This document shows, piece by piece, positions 7,594-12,370 of a DNA stretch of 12,370 nucleotides. Position 1 is the stretch's first letter. Each line of letters begins with the position of its first letter. The DNA is from Planctomycetales bacterium (GTDB lineage Bacteria; Planctomycetota; Planctomycetia; Pirellulales; Thermoguttaceae), in assembly GCA_007127495.1 (NCBI GenBank), contig SKZG01000537.1, positions 1-12,370 of the forward strand, read 5' to 3'. Made by a program: the position numbers and the translations under genes. The notes below the pieces were generated by a model. That model worked only from the letters and a program-made list of their open reading frames with translations. It searched no databases and was not told where the DNA came from.

Positions 7594-8204
7594 CGGACGC
7601 CCTTCCGAGCTTCAGAAATTGCTTCGTGAATCCGCCCGAAGGGCTCCACCAAATCGAAGCTCTCCGGCAGGTTGGCCAGGCGGTCGGTAATCGCGTTTCG
7701 GTGGGCTTCGCAAGAGCAAGGAACGGCCAAACGATGACGTCCCAAATCAAAAAGAACCAATTTTCCGTCGCCGGTCCGGTGGGGCTGCACCGTAGGGCCG
7801 GCGTTGTGGGCGGTATCGAGGCGAAGCAAGTGCGCCCGCGCATCTTCCGGGTCGGCAGTGAAGGTATCGGCGGGATCGGGCGGCAGCACCAGAGCTACCG
7901 GCACGTCGAGGTGTTCACCCATCGCCAAGGCCGGCTCGCTATCGGTCAGTACGGCGCAGGGCGTTGCCTTGGCGTGCCGGACGAGCGTGGCTCCAATCTG
8001 CTCGCCATACAGAAACGGGCCAAGTGAGGGGCCGTACAAGATTTCCTGGGCACGGTTTGGCCGCAACGGGGCCGTACAGTGAAACTCCAGCGGCCTGCCT
8101 GTGTGGTTCAGCAGCAAATACCCCCCGAAGAGCCCCTGCTCAGGATGTTCGACGACGGTGAGGAATCCCAGAATGCATATCGAGTGGGGGCGTTTGTGCT
8201 GCAT
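7590..8204 (-). CDS. Conserved-looking protein of unknown function, coupled to the SNF2 gene
   Basis: This gene encodes 204 residues, and I do not recognise a named family. The N-terminal third is strand-rich, with GFLTVVEHPEQGLFGGYLLL, then FHCTAPLRPNRAQEILYG and LYGEQIGATLV. The middle contains a DSEPAL stretch followed by DVPVALVLPP. The C-terminal part has PCSCEAHRNAITDRLANLP. There is no signal peptide or membrane segment, so it is probably cytoplasmic. I have an impression, unverified, of similar hypothetical proteins in planctomycetes. The start ATG (8204-8202) has AAGGA about 3-5 bases upstream. Its TGA overlaps the ATG of the SNF2 gene, so the two are almost certainly co-translated and may work together. 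The reading frame is credible from this coupling and from its normal composition. Confidence 0.8.
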   Translation of the reverse strand: MQHKRPHSICILGFLTVVEHPEQGLFGGYLLLNHTGRPLEFHCTAPLRPNRAQEILYGPSLGPFLYGEQIGATLVRHAKATPCAVLTDSEPALAMGEHLDVPVALVLPPDPADTFTADPEDARAHLLRLDTAHNAGPTVQPHRTGDGKLVLFDLGRHRLAVPCSCEAHRNAITDRLANLPESFDLVEPFGRIHEAISEARKGVR

Positions 8205-8466
8205 CGTCCTTGCCTGACGCGAAACCTACGGCGAGACCAACCGCAAAACTCTCCATTTGGCGTATCTTGCGCTTCTTCCCATCATTCGGAGAGGCAGGGC
8301 GGTTCCCGTGGTGCATCGGGCTGCGCAGGAGGGCGACTTTAGGCCGGAAGTTTGGAATTGGCCATTTCCCCGTCACTACGAGGTACATGCTTCCTTGGCA
8401 AGAGGGGGCATGGCATTGACCAACCGGGCTTTTTCCGATTTCTTCGCGACAATTGCCTCGCGATAC

Positions 8467-8496
8467 TCGACAAACAGAGCGCCTCTTGATTATACT
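8467..8496 (+). promoter_or_regulatory. Sigma70-like promoter for the 8522 gene
   Basis: TCGACA (8467-8472, 5 of 6 to the -35 consensus) and TATACT (8491-8496, 5 of 6 to the -10 consensus) are separated by 18 bases. Transcription would start around 8503, giving a leader of about 20 bases that contains the ribosome binding site. Fit to consensus is good for such GC-rich DNA, but the promoter is predicted only. Confidence 0.55.
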
Positions 8497-8506
8497 GGAG
8501 AATATG

Positions 8507-8513
8507 AAAGGAG
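8507..8513 (+). promoter_or_regulatory. Strong ribosome binding site of the 8522 gene
   Basis: AAAGGAG ends 8 bases before the ATG at 8522, an optimal match and distance. It fixes the start of the 160-residue protein and argues against the longer overlapping frame that begins at 8257. Confidence 0.75.
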
Positions 8514-8521
8514 TTTAGCCG

Positions 8522-9004
8522 ATGACGCACGACCCAAGCACTTCTCGACCACCCCTGTTTAGCCAGATCGACGTTTCGCACGACGCGTATCAGCGATCCG
8601 CCGGCCCAACGCGGGCCGACGGCTGTGACCAAACCCACCTGCTGCGCGAACTGCTCGCTGCCCAGGACCGGCAGAACGAGTTGCTCGAGGAGTTGATTGG
8701 CCAACTCCATTCGAGCCAGCGGCAGAAGGCGAATGAATTGGGGCAGTGGAAGCAGGCGAACCCGCACTTGGCGCGACGCTGCCGCCGCGCGGCCGAAGCG
8801 CTCAGCAAAGTGCAAACCGAATTTCTCGAGGGGATTACCCACGAGATCAATACCAACTTCGACGTGCTTGTCGAGGGCGAGTTCATGCTCAACGAGTTCA
8901 TCGACCGATACGGCCCACGGCTGGCACACTTGAACGGCCTTCTCCAAGTCCTTTCCCAGTTGAGTTCGACGCCCAATCCTGCCAACACGCCGAATGCTCC
9001 CTGA
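8522..9004 (+). CDS. Small helical protein of unknown function with a predicted coiled coil
   Basis: This gene encodes 160 residues. I do not recognise a named domain. Residues 1-35 are polar and probably disordered. About 38-75 (LLRELLAAQDRQNELLEELI and onward) has a heptad pattern of Leu/Ile suited to a coiled coil. Then come a basic stretch (HLARRCRRAAEALSKVQTEF) and an acidic one (LVEGEFMLNEFIDRYGPRLA), and a Pro/Asn-rich tail. There is no signal peptide or membrane segment. The protein looks all-helical and may oligomerise or bind a partner. It has its own promoter and a strong ribosome binding site. The stop at 9002-9004 lies 94 bases before the propeller lipoprotein gene on the same strand, so co-transcription is possible. 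The good initiation signals make it a real gene. Function is unknown. Confidence 0.82.
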   Translation: MTHDPSTSRPPLFSQIDVSHDAYQRSAGPTRADGCDQTHLLRELLAAQDRQNELLEELIGQLHSSQRQKANELGQWKQANPHLARRCRRAAEALSKVQTEFLEGITHEINTNFDVLVEGEFMLNEFIDRYGPRLAHLNGLLQVLSQLSSTPNPANTPNAP

Positions 9005-9057
9005 CAATGCAAGGGGGGCGAGTGTTTTTGCTTGCCGTGGGATAAACGTGGGCGGAA

Positions 9058-9076
9058 GCTTGCGCTTTGCGCAAGC
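9058..9076 (+). other. Perfect 8-bp hairpin in the spacer before the propeller gene
   Basis: GCTTGCGC (9058-9065) and GCGCAAGC (9069-9076) pair perfectly around a TTT loop. No T tract follows, so it is not a classical intrinsic terminator. It may stabilise the mRNA, partially attenuate transcription between the two genes, or be a remnant repeat. A second small stem, GCCC-TGA-GGGC (9081-9091), follows directly and includes the probable Shine-Dalgarno GAGGG (9086-9090) of the next gene. Confidence 0.5.
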
Positions 9077-9098
9077 CGGCGCCCTGAGGGCCTGACAG

Positions 9099-11588
9099 AT
9101 GGATATGTCCGCCGCGATCATGGGGCCACTTCCTGTACCCGAAAGAGTAGGGCGTCTTCTCGCGTTTTCGACGGGCGTGCTGGTTGTGTGTTTCGGGCTG
9201 CTTGCCGGCTGCCAACCCAGTTACCAGGCTGCCGAGGAGGCACGGCCACTGCCGCTGGCCGAGCGGGACGCCAGGGAACTCCGCGGCGCGCCGGACCACT
9301 GGCCCGCATGGCGCGGGCCGGAAGCGTCCGGGATTGCCCCCAACGGAAGCCCGCCCATACACTTCGGTCCGGACCATCATGTTCGGTGGCGGGTGGCGGT
9401 GCCCGGCAGCGGCAACTCGTCGCCGGTGGTTTGGGGCGACCGCATTCTGCTGACGACGGCCCTTGACGGCATGGAACCGCCCACCCTTGCCGTCTTGTGT
9501 TTCGATCGGACCAATGGCCGGCTCCTGTGGCAATCCGAGGTCGGTCCGGCTCGGGGGAGAACGCATACGAAGAACGGCTACGCGTCGGCCAGCGTGGTTA
9601 CGGACGGCGAACACGTGATCAGCTACTTCGGCGCTACCGGTCTTTTCTGCCACAACATGGACGGCGTACAGCTTTGGCGCGCCGATTTGGGACCGATCAG
9701 CCATGTTTGGGGGCTTGCGGCCAGTCCGGTGCTCCACGGCGACATGGTCGTGCAGTTGTGCGATAATGAAGACGACTCCTACCTTGCGGCATTCGACAAG
9801 CGAACCGGACGCGAGCTTTGGCGCACCTCCCGGTCCAGCCGCGGATGCTGGAGCACTCCGCTGGTGCAGGAAGTTTCTCGCGAAGGCGGGTCGCACTTTG
9901 AATTGATTGTCAACGGCGGCAGCGTGGATCGGTGCGTCACAGCCTATAGCCCCGAAGACGGCCGCGAGCTGTGGCGAGTCGAGGGCACAACGCAACTGGT
10001 TACGCCCACACCGGTGGAAAGCGGTGGATTGGTCTTCTGTGCGAGTGGCCGAAACGGGCCGATCATGGCGATTCGCCCCGGTGCGGCAGATGGCTCGGAC
10101 GCATCCCGCGTGGTGTGGAAACACGCTCGTGGCGGACCCTATATCCCGACGCCGCTGGCCTATCGGAATCGGCTGTTCGTGGTGACCGATATCGGGCACC
10201 TCACGAGCTATAATGCCGGAAATGGCGAAGCGCTCTGGACAGAACGCTTGCGCGGCGCGTTCACGGCCAGCCCCGTGGCGGCCGCAGGGCGGCTGTATTT
10301 GGTCGATGAGCGGGGCCTAGTGCGCGTCATTGCCGCGACCGATCAGTTCGAGCTGCTGGCCGAAACCGATCTGGGGGAAACCTGCCTGGCCACCCCTGCA
10401 ATTGCCGGTGGCGATCTGATTGTTCGCACGCAAACGTCCCTCTACTGTTTCACCGCAGACGCTGCCGACGACCTGCCGCCGCAGCCGGTGGAAATCGTGG
10501 AGGACGATCCAACGACTGAGGCCAAGGAACCTGCAACCTCGCCCGACGGCTGGCCCCTCTTCCGCGGCGATGCGCGGGGTACGGGCATTGCGACCACATC
10601 GTTGCCCGATTCCCTCGAGTTGCTTTGGACCTTCGCCGACGATGCGGGCCGGTTCGAAACGGCAGCCGTGATTGACCGCGGCACCGTATACGTGGGGTCG
10701 GTGGGAGGCGCCTTCTACGGAGTGAGCCTTGCCGAGGGACGCAAGCTTTGGACATTTCATGCCGAGCTGGGGTTCAATGCCCCGCCGGCAGCTCGGGATG
10801 GAAGAGTCTATATCGGTGACAGCGACGGGGTGTTCTATTCCCTCGATGGCGAGACGGGCAAGGAGATTTGGCGGTTTGTCACGGACGGCGAAATCAACTC
10901 AGCACCGAATTTCCATCGTGATCGGGTCCTCTTCGGCTCGCAGGACGGGAATCTGTACTGCCTCGTCGCCGAATCGGGAGAATTGGTGTGGAAGTACGAC
11001 AGCCGGGACCAGATACGCTGCTCGCCGACCATTGTGGACAACTATACGTTCGTGGCCGGCTGCGACGCGCGGTTGCATGTGATCGACCTCGAAGAGGGCC
11101 GACTCGTGCGGAGTGTCGAACTGGACGGTCCCACCGGCGCCACGCCGGCCGTTGCTGGCGACCTATTGTTTGTGGGCACGGAAAGCGGGGCTTTCTTCGG
11201 AATCGACTGGCGCCGCGGCCAAACACGCTGGACGTATGTCAACCCACAACGCGCGGGCTCCTACCGCGGCTCGGCTGCCGTGGCCGAGGGGCTGGTGATT
11301 ATCGGCTCACGCGATAGAATGGTACATGCGCTCGACTGGAAGTCCGGCCAATCGCGGTGGACTTTTCCTGCCGGCTCGCGCGTCGACGGTTCGCCCGTGG
11401 TGGTAGGCCGGAGTGTGTACGTGGGTGCTGCCAACGGTCGCCTGTACGCTTTGGACCTCACCAGCGGCCGGGAACGGTGGCAGTTCGAAACCGGTGGGGC
11501 GATTACCGCCTCGCCGGCAGTGGCCGGGGGACGGCTGGTTATTGGAACCGACGAGGGCGTTCTCTACTGTTTCGGGGAAGGGAAATGA
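9099..11588 (+). CDS. Lipoprotein with two consecutive PQQ-type (BamB-like) beta-propellers
   Basis: The protein has 829 residues. Residues 20-38 form a lipoprotein signal peptide ending in the lipobox LAGC (35-38). C38 is the predicted lipidated cysteine, followed by Gln, so it would be membrane-anchored and exposed outside the cytoplasm. Two similar halves follow. The first opens with WPAWRG (68-73) and closes at YCF (449-451). An acidic Pro-rich linker spans about 452-484. The second opens with WPLFRG (485-490) and closes at YCF (823-825). Each half has about eight blades with the pattern G-x-LYALD-x2-(S/T)G-x3-W. No heme motif is seen, and I cannot identify quinone-dehydrogenase catalytic residues, so a scaffold or binding role is more likely than redox catalysis. 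The start has GAGGG 8 bases upstream; M8 is an alternative giving a shorter signal peptide. The stop overlaps the next gene's ATG. Confidence 0.93.
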   Translation: MDMSAAIMGPLPVPERVGRLLAFSTGVLVVCFGLLAGCQPSYQAAEEARPLPLAERDARELRGAPDHWPAWRGPEASGIAPNGSPPIHFGPDHHVRWRVAVPGSGNSSPVVWGDRILLTTALDGMEPPTLAVLCFDRTNGRLLWQSEVGPARGRTHTKNGYASASVVTDGEHVISYFGATGLFCHNMDGVQLWRADLGPISHVWGLAASPVLHGDMVVQLCDNEDDSYLAAFDKRTGRELWRTSRSSRGCWSTPLVQEVSREGGSHFELIVNGGSVDRCVTAYSPEDGRELWRVEGTTQLVTPTPVESGGLVFCASGRNGPIMAIRPGAADGSDASRVVWKHARGGPYIPTPLAYRNRLFVVTDIGHLTSYNAGNGEALWTERLRGAFTASPVAAAGRLYLVDERGLVRVIAATDQFELLAETDLGETCLATPAIAGGDLIVRTQTSLYCFTADAADDLPPQPVEIVEDDPTTEAKEPATSPDGWPLFRGDARGTGIATTSLPDSLELLWTFADDAGRFETAAVIDRGTVYVGSVGGAFYGVSLAEGRKLWTFHAELGFNAPPAARDGRVYIGDSDGVFYSLDGETGKEIWRFVTDGEINSAPNFHRDRVLFGSQDGNLYCLVAESGELVWKYDSRDQIRCSPTIVDNYTFVAGCDARLHVIDLEEGRLVRSVELDGPTGATPAVAGDLLFVGTESGAFFGIDWRRGQTRWTYVNPQRAGSYRGSAAVAEGLVIIGSRDRMVHALDWKSGQSRWTFPAGSRVDGSPVVVGRSVYVGAANGRLYALDLTSGRERWQFETGGAITASPAVAGGRLVIGTDEGVLYCFGEGK

Positions 11589-12370
11589 ACGGAAAACTCC
11601 ACGTTGTCCTGTGCCGCGACCGTCACGATAGCTCTTCCCAGCAGCGGCTATTTCGGCAGCTCACCGAAGGACTGGCCGGGCGCGATGACGTGACGCTGTC
11701 GTTCCTACCGCACCTGTACGACTTGGCCCCCGACGGGAAGGCAATGAACCACCTGCGCTCGCTCAACGGCGATCTCGCTGTGGCCTCCTGGCTGTATCCG
11801 CGGGCCACGTTCTGGCTGCTCGACGCTAATGAGATTCGTGGCCGGATGGGCGCCTCGGCCCTCTCGCCGGATGAAGGGGCCGACGTTTCGCCGCCGAATG
11901 CCGATGCACCGTCGCAGCAACGATGCATCTGGTGCTTCGATCTTCGCGAGTTCAGCAACGCCGAACCCTTGTTGCGCGAAATCGAACGTATTCTCACCGA
12001 ACGTGGCGCTCGCACCCCCATGGCGGCGGGAGTGGCAGCCGTGGGCGGAAACGGGCATGTCGACCTGGCGGAAACCACACAACGACGCTGGTATCCGGTG
12101 ATTGACCGAGACCGTTGTGGTAACTGCCTCGATTGCCTCAATTTTTGCCTGTTCGGCGTGTTTGGCGTCGATACGGAAGGTCACCTATTTGTTGAGAGCC
12201 CCGATGCCTGCAAGGACGGGTGCCCGGCGTGCAGCCGAGTTTGCCCCCAAGGGGCCATTATGTTTCCTGACCACACGAATCCCGGCATCGCGGGCGATCC
12301 GGCCGTCCCACCGGATCAGCTCAACGTGGATTTGGTCCAGCTTTTCGATACCGCCGCTCCGAAGGATTTG
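11585..12370 (+). CDS. Ferredoxin-like protein with two 4Fe-4S-type cysteine clusters (3' end beyond window)
   Basis: The frame is open from ATG 11585 to the last base, giving at least 262 residues. Residues 1-150 (MNGKLHVVLCRDRHDSSSQQ and onward, with LPHLYDLAPDG and ASWLYPRATFWLLDA) look like a soluble alpha/beta domain that I do not recognise. Then two cysteine clusters follow: C178-x2-C181-x2-C184-x3-C188, and C209-x3-C213-x2-C216-x3-C220-P. This is the layout of a bacterial two-cluster 4Fe-4S ferredoxin domain, with one extra residue in the first gap of the second motif and no Pro after the first. It would carry electrons or hold clusters for a partner. No signal peptide is visible, so it is probably cytoplasmic. 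It starts on an ATGA overlap with the propeller lipoprotein gene, with GGGGAAGGG just before it, so the genes are coupled. The partner reaction is unknown. Confidence 0.88.
   Translation, partial: MNGKLHVVLCRDRHDSSSQQRLFRQLTEGLAGRDDVTLSFLPHLYDLAPDGKAMNHLRSLNGDLAVASWLYPRATFWLLDANEIRGRMGASALSPDEGADVSPPNADAPSQQRCIWCFDLREFSNAEPLLREIERILTERGARTPMAAGVAAVGGNGHVDLAETTQRRWYPVIDRDRCGNCLDCLNFCLFGVFGVDTEGHLFVESPDACKDGCPACSRVCPQGAIMFPDHTNPGIAGDPAVPPDQLNVDLVQLFDTAAPKDL

Larger units (their letters stand above)
8205..8521. other. Divergent intergenic region, about 317 bases
   Basis: This stretch separates the - strand pair from the + strand gene at 8522. Its right end holds a clear promoter and ribosome binding site for that gene. 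I could not find a convincing -35/-10 pair for the - strand genes. A near-palindrome AATTGGCCATTT sits around 8355-8366 (10 of 12 symmetric bases) and could be a protein site or chance. Short frames cross the region on both strands, but none has a convincing ribosome binding site. Confidence 0.5.

Noticed and set aside
5659..8204. Phage-defence system built around the SNF2 ATPase
   Set aside because: No methyltransferase, nuclease, PLD, PglZ or other defence partner is present in the window, so a named defence system cannot be supported.
8140..8256. Possible 38-residue - strand protein beginning MESFAVGLAVGFASGK
   Set aside because: It overlaps the start of the 204-residue gene by about 65 bases and has no clear Shine-Dalgarno. 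The glycine-rich pattern is suggestive, but the evidence is too weak.
8257..8562. + strand 101-residue frame crossing the intergenic region
   Set aside because: It runs over the promoter, ribosome binding site and start of the 8522 gene in another frame, and has no initiation signal of its own.
9099..11588. PQQ-dependent alcohol or glucose dehydrogenase
   Set aside because: I see no heme motif and no catalytic Asp/Glu arrangement of quinoprotein dehydrogenases. The lipobox and the duplicated BamB-like blades point to a binding or scaffold protein.

Overview
This 12.4 kb window is GC-rich, densely coded bacterial DNA. The style of its proteins suggests a planctomycete, possibly Pirellulales: twin PQQ-type propellers opened by WP-x-[WF]-RG motifs, a compact SNF2 ATPase, and conserved-looking proteins of unknown function. 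This assignment is inferred from memory of protein families, because the window has no rRNA or other marker gene. I see no tRNA, rRNA, CRISPR array, insertion sequence, integrase or attachment site.

Region 1 (1-5625, + strand) is a drug or metabolite efflux operon. A palindromic operator/promoter lies at the window edge. It is followed by a TetR-family regulator with a CecR-like C-terminal half, a periplasmic adaptor, and a large inner-membrane RND permease. Both gene junctions are 4-bp ATGA overlaps, so translation is probably coupled. The regulator probably represses its own operon. The adaptor carries an RLS-like tip motif for docking a TolC-type channel, but no outer-membrane channel gene is present. 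The permease has about 110 extra residues with two additional hydrophobic segments between TM6 and TM7, and lacks the TM10 lysine of AcrB.

Region 2 (5659-8204, - strand) converges on region 1. It holds a two-gene unit: an uncharacterised 204-residue protein followed, through another ATGA overlap, by a 644-residue SNF2-family ATPase.

Region 3 (8205-8521) is a divergent intergenic stretch of about 317 bases. It holds a good sigma70-like promoter and a strong ribosome binding site for the next + strand gene.

Region 4 (8522-12370, + strand) holds a small uncharacterised protein with a predicted coiled coil, a short spacer with a strong hairpin, a lipoprotein made of two consecutive PQQ-type beta-propellers, and a coupled gene with two ferredoxin-type cysteine clusters that runs off the window end.

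The best candidates for something undescribed are the coupled unknown/SNF2 pair, the enlarged RND permease, and the propeller-lipoprotein/iron-sulfur pair.
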